Positions 36,356 to 44,045 of a stretch of DNA of 64,000 bases are shown piece after piece (positions within the stretch are counted from its first letter, which is position 1; each line of letters starts with the position of its first letter). Position numbers and translations under genes: made by a program. The notes under the pieces were generated by a model. The model worked only from the letters and a program-made list of their open reading frames with translations. It made no database searches and was not told the origin of the DNA. Origin of the DNA: Hymenobacter persicinus (lineage in GTDB: Bacteria > Bacteroidota > Bacteroidia > Cytophagales > Hymenobacteraceae); NCBI RefSeq assembly GCF_004167665.1, contig NZ_SEWE01000032.1:1-64000 (forward strand), in the 5' to 3' direction.

Positions 36356-37363
36356 CTAGCCCCCAATCGTGCTCATCGACTCGAAGCTGAGCTGGTGCAC
36401 GGGGCGCTGCCGCTCGGCCTCGAAGCCGTCGGCGGCCCGGTGGCGGAAGGCGTGGGCCAGGGCCGCCGTCACCTCAGCATCGGAGGCGCCGCCGCGCAGC
36501 AAGGCCCGCACGTCGAGCACCCCTTGGTCGTAGAGGCAGGTTTTGAGCCCGCCCTCGGCCGTCAGGCGCAGGCGGTTGCAGGTGCCGCAGAACGTGCGCG
36601 AGTACGCCGCAATAATGCCCACCGTGCCCTGGTGGCCGGCCAGGCTGTACTCCGAAGCCGTGGCCCCGGGCTGCTTGGTGATGGGCGTAAAGGCGCCCAG
36701 GTGCGCCTCCAGGTGCTCGCGGATGCGCACGTGGCTCCACGGAATCTGGATGGCGCCGTGGCTGCCGCCATTAAAGGGCATCTCCTCGATAAAGCGCACT
36801 TCCACCGGCAGGTCCCGGGTCAACTCGGCCAGGGGCACTAGGTCCTGGGTGTTCTGCCCGTCCATCACCACGGCGTTGATCTTGACCTTGATGCCGGCGG
36901 CCAGCAGGGCGTAAAACGTGTCGAGCACCCGGGGCAGCTCGTCGCGGCGGGTGATGGCGGCAAACCGGGCCCGGTCCAGGGTGTCGAGGCTCAGGTTGAC
37001 GGTCCGCACGCCCAACCGCACCAGCTCGGGAATGTGGGGCTCGGTGAGCACGCCGTTGGTGGTCAGGCTGATGTCCTGAATGCCCGGAATCTGGCTCAGG
37101 CGCCCGATAAACGGCACCAGGTCGCGGCGCACGAAGGGCTCCCCGCCGGTGAGGCGCACCTTGCGCACGCCCAGGCCGGCCAGCAGTCCCACCACCCGCT
37201 CCATCTCCTCGTAGGTCAGCAGTTCGCGCTTGGGCATGTACTGGATGCCCTGCTCGGGCATGCAGTAGAAGCAGCGCAGATTGCAGCGGTCCGTGACGGC
37301 CAGGCGCACGTATTCGAGCGGGCGGCCGTGGTTGTCGAACAAAACGGGGGAGGCAACGGACAT
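36356..37363 (-). CDS. moaA: GTP 3',8-cyclase MoaA
   Basis: A 335-residue radical SAM enzyme that converts GTP to 3',8-cyclo-GTP, the first step of molybdenum cofactor synthesis, with MoaC acting next. The SAM-cluster motif is CNLRCFYC (Cys 27, 31 and 34), LTGGEPF follows at ~75, and the C-terminal second [4Fe-4S] cluster is FCGTCNRLRLTAEGGLKTC. The protein ends in STIGG, matching the conserved Gly-Gly tail needed for activity. The ATG at 37363 gives the standard N-terminus; the frame runs to 37450 without support. It is divergent from moaD (129-base spacer), which probably holds both promoters. Confidence 0.97.
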   Translation of the reverse strand: MSVASPVLFDNHGRPLEYVRLAVTDRCNLRCFYCMPEQGIQYMPKRELLTYEEMERVVGLLAGLGVRKVRLTGGEPFVRRDLVPFIGRLSQIPGIQDISLTTNGVLTEPHIPELVRLGVRTVNLSLDTLDRARFAAITRRDELPRVLDTFYALLAAGIKVKINAVVMDGQNTQDLVPLAELTRDLPVEVRFIEEMPFNGGSHGAIQIPWSHVRIREHLEAHLGAFTPITKQPGATASEYSLAGHQGTVGIIAAYSRTFCGTCNRLRLTAEGGLKTCLYDQGVLDVRALLRGGASDAEVTAALAHAFRHRAADGFEAERQRPVHQLSFESMSTIGG

Positions 37364-37491
37364 AGCAGGGAAAATCAGGTAGTGCCTCAACGTAAGCACC
37401 GGCAAAAGGGGTTCAGAACAAAAAACGACAAATTTGCCTTTCTGTTCCACCGCGGCCCGCGTATACCAGCCCCGGCGACTGAGATAAACAA

Positions 37492-37734
37492 ATGAAACTG
37501 AAAATTGCTCTTTTTGGCATTGCCAAAGAAATTGTGGGTAGCTCCCAACTCGACCTGACCGCGCCCGACCAGCAGTCGGTAACCGGCCTGATGGACCAGC
37601 TGCGCGGCCAGTATCCCGCCCTGGGCGAGCTGACCAGCTTTGCCGTGGCCGTCAACAGCGAGTACGCCGCCGCGGACTACCGCCTGCAGGAAAACGACGA
37701 AATAGCCCTGATTCCGCCCGTCAGCGGGGGCTAA
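37492..37734 (+). CDS. moaD: Molybdopterin synthase small subunit MoaD
   Basis: An 80-residue ubiquitin-like sulfur carrier. It ends in PPVSGG, the Gly-Gly tail that MoeB adenylates and that carries the thiocarboxylate used by MoaE to build molybdopterin. The N-terminus KLKIALFGIAKEIVGSS and the segment NDEIALIPPVSGG are typical. Length equals the family norm. moaE lies 72 bases downstream, so both subunits of the synthase are encoded together. The partner MoeB is at 29687. Confidence 0.95.
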   Translation: MKLKIALFGIAKEIVGSSQLDLTAPDQQSVTGLMDQLRGQYPALGELTSFAVAVNSEYAAADYRLQENDEIALIPPVSGG

Positions 37735-37806
37735 GGATTAAGAAGAACGGCTGACCTTCTGCCCAAGCGCAGGAGGTCAGTTTACGAAAGACGACAGCAA
37801 AACCGA

Positions 37807-38223
37807 ATGCACATATTTCTTACCGACCAGCCCATCGACGTGGCCGCCGTGCTGGCGTCCGTGCAGGACGAGGGCGCGGGAGCCGTCAACTCGTTTATCG
37901 GCACCGTCCGCAACCAGAGCACCGGCCGCCGGGTGGTTCGCCTCGACTACGAAGCCTACGACGCCATGGCCGTGCACCAGATGCGCCGGGTAGCCGAGCA
38001 GGCCCAGGAAATGTGGCCCATGCTGCGGCAAGTGGCCGTGACGCACCGCAAGGGCCGCCTCGACATCGGGGACGTGGCCGTGGTCGTGGCCGTGTCCACC
38101 CCCCACCGCGCCGACTCCTTTGCCGCCTGCCAGTTTATCATCGACACCATCAAGCAGGTGGTGCCCATCTGGAAAAAGGAAGAATACGAGGACGGCTCCG
38201 TCTGGGTGGCCGCCCATCCGTAG
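37807..38223 (+). CDS. moaE: Molybdopterin synthase catalytic subunit MoaE
   Basis: A 138-residue catalytic subunit that inserts two sulfurs into cyclic pyranopterin monophosphate to form molybdopterin, using MoaD thiocarboxylate. Family motifs visible: GAVNSFIGTVRNQSTGRRV (residues ~25-43), LDYEAYDAMA, VTHRKGRLDIGD and PIWKKEEYEDGS, the latter with the active-site Lys pair. Length fits the family. It follows moaD by 72 bases and ends 9 bases before the convergent S41 peptidase gene. Confidence 0.96.
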   Translation: MHIFLTDQPIDVAAVLASVQDEGAGAVNSFIGTVRNQSTGRRVVRLDYEAYDAMAVHQMRRVAEQAQEMWPMLRQVAVTHRKGRLDIGDVAVVVAVSTPHRADSFAACQFIIDTIKQVVPIWKKEEYEDGSVWVAAHP

Positions 38224-38232
38224 GCGCCGGGT

Positions 38233-40044
38233 TCAGGGCTTTGGACTATTGGTAAGCAGCTCCACGGCCCGCTCCAGCACCTCGTCGCGCCCGGCTCGGA
38301 TGCCGGCAATGGTAGGCTTCACCTCCACGTCGGGCACGATGCCCACGCGCTGGGTCTCGCGGCCGTCGGGGTAGTAAACGCCCAGGCCCGAAATGCGGGT
38401 GACGATGTTGCCGGGCAGCACGATGGCCGACACGTTGCCATCGGCGCCGGCGGTGGTGCTGCCCAGTACGGTGGCGCCTGGCACCGCGCGCAGGGCCAGG
38501 GCCGTGTACTCGGAAAGGCTCTGGGACAACTCGTTCACCAGAATGACCACCTTGCCTGCGTACACCGGACCTTCCCCCTCAGGCAACTTATAGTAAGGTT
38601 TGCGCACGAAGGTGCCGGGGTAAGTCGTGAGCGGCTCGCTGAACTGTACAAAGTCCACCGGTTTGGCCAGCAGGTATTGCGGCAGGGTGAAGACCACGAA
38701 GTCCGCCGGGTAATTGCGAATGTCGATGATCAGGCCCTTCGTGGTTCGGGCCTGCTGCATGATGGCCGGCAGGTCTTTGCTCAGCAGGGAGCCCAGGGTA
38801 AGGTGGCCGATATTGCCGGGCAAGGTGTGCCAGGCGGGGGCATTGGGGTCGGCAGTGCCGTTGTTGAGGCCCATATTCAGGCGGGCGGCAGGATAGCGCG
38901 GTAGGGTCACGGGCCGCTCCTGGCCGTCGCGGCGCACGAGCAGCGTCACTTGCCCGGTGCTGCCGCGCAGCAGGTCCCGGGCCACGTTGCGCAACTGGGC
39001 CGCGTCGTTGGAGGCCGGCGTGAGCGGGCGGCGCTGCGCAAGCAGTGTGGGCACCGGCTGCCCGTCCACGGCCGTTACCACGTCGCCGGGCAGCAGGCCG
39101 GTGGCGGGGCCCAGCAGCGGGTCGAAGTAGCCCGTCACCACGGCCTGGCCCTCCACGAAACGCACCTGCACCGGCGCGAAGAACGTGCCCCGGTAAGCGG
39201 CAACCACCTTGTCGGCGTCGAAGAGGGTGGCGTGGGAGTCGTGGAGACGCGCAATGAGGGCCAGGGCCGCCAGCCGGTACTGTTCGGGCGTGCGGGCGCC
39301 CAGAAACGTCGGAATAAACTCGTTGAGCACCGGCTGCCAGTCCTCGCCAATGGCGTAGCGGTAGGGGAAAAAGTAGGCAATCATGTTCCAGTAGCGAAAC
39401 AGCGCCAGCAGGCGCAGGCCGTCATCGGGCAGGCTGCCTTGCAGGCGCGGGTAGCTGCTCTCGTGCTCAAAGACCGGGTTGTGGGCGCCCGCCGCCAGCC
39501 GCACGTAGTAGTGCGGGCCCTGGTTGCGGTTGCGGCGCAGGTGTTCCAGCTGCCGGCTTAGCTGCGCACTCACCTGCTTTTTGTCGGTTAGCCAGGCCAG
39601 GTCGGGCTGCAGGCGCAGGGAGTCGGGGGCGGGCTCCCGGCAAGTAGGGCAGGCCGGCACGGGACCCAGGCGGCTGAGCCAGGCACTCAGCACGCGGCTG
39701 CGGGCCTGTACCGAGTGGCTGCGCAGCACCAGGGGCAGCACCCGCAGCAGGGCGGCATCGAGGTTGTGCTGCCCGGCCGCCACTGCCGGATGATAATACT
39801 TGGCAAAGCCCCACACCCGGCCCAACACCGCCAGGTTGTCGAGCTGGCGGCGGCTCAGGTTGGTCAGTTGCAGGCCCGAGCCCGTGGCAAATGCCGTATC
39901 GTGGTCGGCTGGGTAAGTCGGACCGGTTTCGAGCGGGGCCGGCCCGGTGAGTTGGTGGTCTGGCAGCCGGTCAGGTAGCGAGGTGGCAGTGGCAGTAGTT
40001 GCGCTGAGCAGGACGCTGAGCAGGAGCAGATAGTAGCGGATCAT
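38233..40044 (-). CDS. S41-family peptidase with PDZ-like domain
   Basis: A 603-residue exported protease. Signal peptide MIRYYLLLLSVLLSATTATA; then an N-terminal helical region including LGRVWGFAKYYHPAV, which is common in Bacteroidota S41 proteins; a PDZ-like domain (~residues 300-385, GLLPGDVVTAVDGQPVP); and the tail-specific protease core (~405-590). The core has IGHLTLGSL, GLIIDIRNYPAD, VILVNELSQSLSEYTALAL with the nucleophilic Ser region, and GNIVTRISGLGVYYPDGRETQRVG with the usual substrate-binding end. Probably acts in the periplasm or at the surface; the substrate is unknown. It lies between moaE and mobA without an obvious link to either. Confidence 0.9.
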   Translation of the reverse strand: MIRYYLLLLSVLLSATTATATSLPDRLPDHQLTGPAPLETGPTYPADHDTAFATGSGLQLTNLSRRQLDNLAVLGRVWGFAKYYHPAVAAGQHNLDAALLRVLPLVLRSHSVQARSRVLSAWLSRLGPVPACPTCREPAPDSLRLQPDLAWLTDKKQVSAQLSRQLEHLRRNRNQGPHYYVRLAAGAHNPVFEHESSYPRLQGSLPDDGLRLLALFRYWNMIAYFFPYRYAIGEDWQPVLNEFIPTFLGARTPEQYRLAALALIARLHDSHATLFDADKVVAAYRGTFFAPVQVRFVEGQAVVTGYFDPLLGPATGLLPGDVVTAVDGQPVPTLLAQRRPLTPASNDAAQLRNVARDLLRGSTGQVTLLVRRDGQERPVTLPRYPAARLNMGLNNGTADPNAPAWHTLPGNIGHLTLGSLLSKDLPAIMQQARTTKGLIIDIRNYPADFVVFTLPQYLLAKPVDFVQFSEPLTTYPGTFVRKPYYKLPEGEGPVYAGKVVILVNELSQSLSEYTALALRAVPGATVLGSTTAGADGNVSAIVLPGNIVTRISGLGVYYPDGRETQRVGIVPDVEVKPTIAGIRAGRDEVLERAVELLTNSPKP

Positions 40045-40104
40045 ATAACGGCTAGAGTCGGGGTGACGCCCGAAAGTAGCAGGCGCCCCCCGACTCCGGC
40101 CGGT

Positions 40105-41301
40105 TTATTTTCCAGTGGGCTGCCCTAACTCCCGGCGCACCTGCTCCGCCTCGTCGGGCGTGTTCACGTTGCGCAGCTCCCGCGGGTCGGGGGCGGCCAG
40201 CAGCTCGATATCGGAGTTGATCAGGGCCTTGCGGGGGCAGGAATAGCCCAAACTCAGAAAGCGGAGCAGCACGCCGTAGCTGCGGGGCTCCCAGATGGTA
40301 ATCAGGGGTTCGGGAAACTCGTTTTCGGGGCTCTGAAACGCCGTGGCGACCTTGGCCGCGTTGCGGTGGCCAGCCAAGTGGCGCAGGGTGGCTTCCGTCA
40401 GCAAAGGCAGGTCGCAGGCTACCACCAGCCAAGCCGCGTTGGGGTCAGTTTGCAGGGCACTCAGAATACCGCCCAGCGGCCCCAGCTCCAGGAATCGGTC
40501 GGGCAGGGCCTGCAGGCCGGCGGGCAGCTCGGCTACTTGGTCGGGGCGGCAGGACACGTGCACGTTGGAGCACACCGCCGCCAGCAGCTGCGCCGCGTAG
40601 GCGCGCTGTTCCTGGCCGTGGTAGGCGAGGCGGCCCTTGTCGGTGAGCATGCGCTGGCTCCGACCCCCGGCCAGCACCAGGCCCCGCAGCGGCGGCCGGT
40701 GCAGCTGCCACCACTCCCGGATAAAGGCCGCAACAGCTTCGGTATCGTCCAGCAGCAGGGTCGGAATCTGGCCCTTTTCGGCAAAGTGCGCCAGCAGGTA
40801 CGCCGGCAACTCCCGCACGCCTTCGGAGAGCAGGATCAGCTGCACGTCGGTGAGGCGGTCCAGCTTCTTTTCCAACGGCTTGGCCGGGTCCAGGATGATG
40901 ATCTGCTGGCGGGCGCGAAAGTGGTTGCCATTAACGAGCACCAGGCTCTGGTGGGCCAGCAACTCTTTCTGGGCAAAGCTGTCCAGCTCCCGGCGCTGGT
41001 CGACCCGGCGGAAGGTAATTTTGTCGGTCAGCTCGGCGCTGGCTCCGGCCTGCATAATGGGGCTGGCCCCGCCCGCGCCGCCCTCGGCGGCCTCGTCCCC
41101 GGCGGCGTGGTCGGCATCGACGTAGCCCACGCTCAGCGCGGGAGCCAACAAGGGTAGCAGCCGGGTGACCAGCTCCTTGATCTTGCCGCAGGGCGCACCC
41201 AGAATAGCCAGCTCGTGGCGGCTGAATTCGCCCACGGCGGGGCGGGCCAGGGCGGCGTGCTTGGTCCGGGTCTGGGACGGAGTGGGGGCATTAGCCGGCA
41301 T
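40105..41301 (-). CDS. mobA: MobA-like nucleotidyltransferase with an extra N-terminal domain
   Basis: A 398-residue protein. The C-terminal half (~residues 205-395) is a MobA-type guanylyltransferase that attaches GMP to molybdopterin: LRGLVLAGGRSQRMLTDKGRL is the nucleotide-binding loop, CDLPLLTE the metal-binding segment, NVNTPDEAEQV the usual ending. In the loop RML replaces the common RMG. The N-terminal ~195 residues (ELAILGAPCGKIKELVTRLL at ~30-49) look like a MobB-type NTPase in which the Walker A motif is degenerate (GAPCGKIKE lacks the second Gly and the K-T/S step). A MobB-MobA fusion is the best reading. Its start overlaps the end of moaC by 11 bases, a clear operon. Confidence 0.85.
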   Translation of the reverse strand: MPANAPTPSQTRTKHAALARPAVGEFSRHELAILGAPCGKIKELVTRLLPLLAPALSVGYVDADHAAGDEAAEGGAGGASPIMQAGASAELTDKITFRRVDQRRELDSFAQKELLAHQSLVLVNGNHFRARQQIIILDPAKPLEKKLDRLTDVQLILLSEGVRELPAYLLAHFAEKGQIPTLLLDDTEAVAAFIREWWQLHRPPLRGLVLAGGRSQRMLTDKGRLAYHGQEQRAYAAQLLAAVCSNVHVSCRPDQVAELPAGLQALPDRFLELGPLGGILSALQTDPNAAWLVVACDLPLLTEATLRHLAGHRNAAKVATAFQSPENEFPEPLITIWEPRSYGVLLRFLSLGYSCPRKALINSDIELLAAPDPRELRNVNTPDEAEQVRRELGQPTGK

Positions 41302-41782
41302 GGTGGAAGTCGTTTTTGCCGCCGGTTTTGTCCAGCAGGCGGGTTTCCTGAATCACGATGTCGTGCGACATGGCCTTGCACATATCGTACACGGTGAGGG
41401 CCGCCACGGAAGCGCCGGTCAGGGCTTCCATCTCCACGCCGGTTTTGCCGGTTACGGTGGCCGTGCAGATGATGTGGATGGCGTCGGGTTCCTGCACCTC
41501 AATCTGAATCTGGCAGTCGTCGAGGCCCAGCGGGTGGCAAAGCGGAATCAGGTCGGCGGTTTTCTTGGCGGCCATGATGCCGGCCAGAATGGCGGTTTGA
41601 AACACCGGTCCCTTGCGGGTGGGCAGGTCGCCGGCCTGGACCAGCTTCAGAATGTCGGCTCCCAGCACCACGCGGCTGCGGGCCCGGGCCAGGCGGCGGG
41701 TTGGAGTCTTGGCCCCCACGTCGACCATAGCGGGCTGCCCGGCGGCGTTGAGGTGGGTGAAGGAAGAAGCAAGGTCGGACAT
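41291..41782 (-). CDS. moaC: Cyclic pyranopterin monophosphate synthase MoaC
   Basis: A 163-residue enzyme that converts the MoaA product 3',8-cyclo-GTP to cyclic pyranopterin monophosphate. Diagnostic segments are KGPVFQTAILAGIMAAKKTA, DLIPLCHPLGLD and KTGVEMEALTGASVAALTVY then DMCKAMSHDI, containing the catalytic Lys, His and Asp residues known in the family. The ATG at 41782 gives SDLASSFTHLNAAGQPAMVD, the usual beginning; the frame is open up to 41884 without support. The mobA-like gene overlaps its last 11 bases. Confidence 0.97.
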   Translation of the reverse strand: MSDLASSFTHLNAAGQPAMVDVGAKTPTRRLARARSRVVLGADILKLVQAGDLPTRKGPVFQTAILAGIMAAKKTADLIPLCHPLGLDDCQIQIEVQEPDAIHIICTATVTGKTGVEMEALTGASVAALTVYDMCKAMSHDIVIQETRLLDKTGGKNDFHHAG

Positions 41783-42002
41783 AAGGCAGAAGGAGCGTGT
41801 GAAGAAAAAGCCGGAGCAGCCGGCAAAAGTTGCGAGAAACTGCGGAACCCCGCGTAAAAACCAGCCGGGCCCCGGCCGGGGCAACGCAGCTTAAACGGCA
41901 AATCCAGCTCGGCGGCGGACGCCGGGCCCCGGCGCGGGCGCCGATGAGCGGGTTCGGGCGTACTTTGCGCTCCTGCTTTCCCGTTTGCCATATTCCGCCG
42001 CC

Positions 42003-43226
42003 ATGATTTCCGTTGAAGAAGCCTCCCGCCTCGTGCTGGCCACCGTCCGTCCCCAGCCGACTGAAACCGTTGCGCTGACCGAAGCTACCGGCCGCGTGCT
42101 GCAAATCGCGCTGCACGCCGACCGGGACTTTCCGCCCTTTCACCGCGTGGCCATGGACGGCATTGCCGTGGCCTTTGCCGCCGTGGCCGGGGGGCAGACG
42201 GAGTTTCCCATTGAGGCCACCCAGCTGGCCGGAGCCGTGCCGCAGCCGCTGCTGAACCCGGGCGCGGCCATCGAAATTATGACCGGAGCCATGTTGCCGC
42301 CCGGCACCGACGCCGTGGTGCGCTACGAAGACCTCGAGCTGCGGGAAGAAGCCGGCCGCCGGATTGCCCGGGTGCTGGTGCCGCCGCCCGCCGCTGGCCA
42401 CAACGTGCACCGCCAAGCTGCCGACCGCCGGCAGGGCGACCTGCTGCTGCCGGCCGGGGTGCGGCTGGGGCCGGCCGAAATTGCGGTAGCGGCAACTATC
42501 GGAGCCAGTACGGTGCCGGTGGCCCGGCGGCTGCGGGTGGCCGTGGTCAGCACCGGCGACGAGCTGGTGGAACTCGACCAAGCTCCGCTGCCCCACCAGA
42601 TCCGGCGCTCCAATGCCTACATGGTGCGGGCGGCGTTGCTTGAAGTCGGGGCCGAAGCAGAAATCTTTCATTTCAACGACGACCAGGCTGCCCTGCGCCA
42701 GGGGTTGCCGCCGCTGCTGGCCACCTTCGACGCGCTGGTACTCAGCGGGGGCGTCTCGAAGGGCCAGGCCGATTTTCTGCCCGGCGCGTTGCAGGAAGTG
42801 GGAGTGGCGCAGGTATTTCACGAGGTGCGGCAGCGGCCGGGCAAGCCGTTCTGGTTTGGGCAACAGGCCGGCGGGGCGGTAGTCTTTGCTTTGCCCGGCA
42901 ATCCGGTGTCCACTTTCGTTAATTTCTACCAGTACGTGCGGCCCTGGCTGCGGCAATGCCTGCAGCCCCAGGCCCCGCGGCCCGAGCTCAAAGCTCAGCT
43001 GGCCGCGTCCGTTACCTTCCGGCCGCGCCTGACCCACTTTCTGCCCGTGCAACTAGACTATTCGCCTCAGGGCTGCCTGCTGGCCCACCCCCAGCCCGCC
43101 GGGGGCTCCGGCGACCTGGCCTCCCTGCTCCAGTGCGACGGATTTCTGCGCCTCGATGCCGAGCAGGAGGAGTTTCGGGCCGGGGAGGCTCTGCCGCTGG
43201 TACGCTTTCGGGAAGAGGTGAGATAG
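42003..43226 (+). CDS. moeA: Molybdopterin molybdenumtransferase MoeA
   Basis: A 407-residue enzyme that inserts molybdate into adenylated molybdopterin. Visible motifs: PPFHRVAMDGIA (~residue 47, the family SAMDGYA region), IMTGAMLPPGTDAVVRYED (~90), VVSTGDEL (~182), LSGGVSKGQADF (~245) and ALPGNPVST (~292). Length fits the family. The start is the ATG at 42003; an ATG at 41985 would add six residues. It is divergent from moaC-mobA. The stop TAG at 43224-43226 is part of a repeat element (GGTGAGATAGTG), which has probably fixed the C-terminus REEVR. Confidence 0.95.
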   Translation: MISVEEASRLVLATVRPQPTETVALTEATGRVLQIALHADRDFPPFHRVAMDGIAVAFAAVAGGQTEFPIEATQLAGAVPQPLLNPGAAIEIMTGAMLPPGTDAVVRYEDLELREEAGRRIARVLVPPPAAGHNVHRQAADRRQGDLLLPAGVRLGPAEIAVAATIGASTVPVARRLRVAVVSTGDELVELDQAPLPHQIRRSNAYMVRAALLEVGAEAEIFHFNDDQAALRQGLPPLLATFDALVLSGGVSKGQADFLPGALQEVGVAQVFHEVRQRPGKPFWFGQQAGGAVVFALPGNPVSTFVNFYQYVRPWLRQCLQPQAPRPELKAQLAASVTFRPRLTHFLPVQLDYSPQGCLLAHPQPAGGSGDLASLLQCDGFLRLDAEQEEFRAGEALPLVRFREEVR

Positions 43227-43316
43227 TGGGATGGTGAGTTGTCGTTCCGTTTGCGCATTTGGCGTAGATCCGCGCCGGCCGAACATCAATTCACCAATTC
43301 ACCATTTCACAGTTTC
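43217..43316. repeat. Roughly 100-bp element with 8-bp terminal repeats, copy A
   Basis: The left end (43217-43240) reads GGTGAGATAGTGGGATGGTG then AGTT; the right end (43287-43316) reads CAATTCACCAATTCACCATT then TCACAGTTTC. Both ends are made of period-8 units (TTCACCAA on one strand) and are inverted relative to each other around 46 bases of unique sequence. The moeA stop (43224-43226) and the stop of the convergent DUF2007 gene (43307-43309) both lie in the arms. A second copy is at 49093-49218. Confidence 0.7.
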
Positions 43317-43759
43317 CCCTCCGTGCGCTTGAACTCGTGGCGGCAGTGGAAGCAGTGGTAGCGCTTGCCCCGCAACGGGTAGCCCAGCACCATCGACAGC
43401 AGCAGCATGGGCCAGCTGTAGGTGTTGCGCGTGGCGGGTCCGAAGGCCACGTCGGTGGAGTCGCAGGCGGGGCAGTGCAGCTCGTCGGCGGGTGGGGTGT
43501 CGTCGGCCCGGGCGACGGTCATGGGCACGGTTTCGTAGCGCAGGATTTCGGCGGCGGCCGGCGCGTCCTGCTCCCGCACGTGCAGGCGCACGCCGCCCGA
43601 GGCCGGCCCGTAGAGGCGGTTGAGCGAAACTAGGTTTTCATTCGTCAGAAAGCAGGGAATCTGCTCGGCCTCCAGGCGGCCCTTGGCCAAGTGGGCCGTG
43701 ATGGGGTCAGCAAAGGATTCGAGGAGCACAATGCGGGATTCCGGCGGCTGGGAGGTCAT
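43307..43759 (-). CDS. DUF2007 and zinc-ribbon protein
   Basis: A 150-residue protein. Residues ~8-75 are a DUF2007 (putative signal-transducing) domain: RIVLLESFADPITAHLAKGR, then LEAEQIPCFLTNENLV and GGVRLHVREQDAPAAAEIL. A C-terminal part carries two CxxC pairs (CPACDST at ~96 and CFHCRHEF at ~138) flanking a short hydrophobic stretch (SWPMLLLSMVLGYPL), so it probably binds zinc. The ATG at 43759 starts directly before the domain; the frame to 43837 overlaps the terminator. The stop codon lies inside a repeat element. Function is not known. Confidence 0.8.
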   Translation of the reverse strand: MTSQPPESRIVLLESFADPITAHLAKGRLEAEQIPCFLTNENLVSLNRLYGPASGGVRLHVREQDAPAAAEILRYETVPMTVARADDTPPADELHCPACDSTDVAFGPATRNTYSWPMLLLSMVLGYPLRGKRYHCFHCRHEFKRTEGKL

Positions 43760-43795
43760 GATTCGGAAGGCATAATCGGAGCCTAAGAAACAAAC

Positions 43796-43832
43796 AAAAA
43801 GAGCATTTGGCGCCCGGCCAAATGCTCTTTTT
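43796..43832. terminator. Bidirectional intrinsic terminator
   Basis: Stem AAAAAGAGCATTTGGC paired with GCCAAATGCTCTTTTT (43796-43811 and 43817-43832) around a 5-base loop, with A-rich and T-rich flanks. It lies 28 bases past the small-subunit stop on the minus strand and ends the MFS transporter operon. Confidence 0.88.
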
Positions 43833-43859
43833 TTCATGGGTATGCGCCGAAATACGCGG

Positions 43860-44009
43860 CTACTGAAACAAGGCCAGGGCCTTCACAAAAGTCTGCGACA
43901 CGCCCCAGAGCAGCGGGATACCCACGAAGGCCCAGGCAATGACCAGCGCGCCGGTGGAGGAGCTGGTTTCGGTGGTAGAAGCGGGAGTCGAATTGGCGGG
44001 TTGATTCAT
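43860..44009 (-). CDS. MFS transporter small subunit (oxalate/formate type)
   Basis: A 49-residue protein: MNQPANSTPASTTETSSSTG is a flexible head, followed by one membrane helix (ALVIAWAFVGIPLLWGVSQT) and FVKALALFQ. This pattern, a Ser/Thr-rich head then W..VGIPL.WGV.QT..KALALF, is that of the small partner encoded beside OFA-family transporters. It begins 36 bases downstream of the transporter stop and precedes the terminator, so it is expressed with it. Position and sequence both support a stabilising or assembly role, although no activity is known to me. It is easily missed because of its length. Confidence 0.85.
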   Translation of the reverse strand: MNQPANSTPASTTETSSSTGALVIAWAFVGIPLLWGVSQTFVKALALFQ

Positions 44010-44045
44010 GGCGAACTAGGGAAAAGAAAAGTGAACAGGTGGGGC

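Noticed and set aside
37430-37462. GGCAAA/TTTGCC palindromic pair in the moaA-moaD spacer as divergent promoters
   Set aside because: The -7 elements have mismatches and the -33 spacing does not fit on either strand, so the promoters there were not called.
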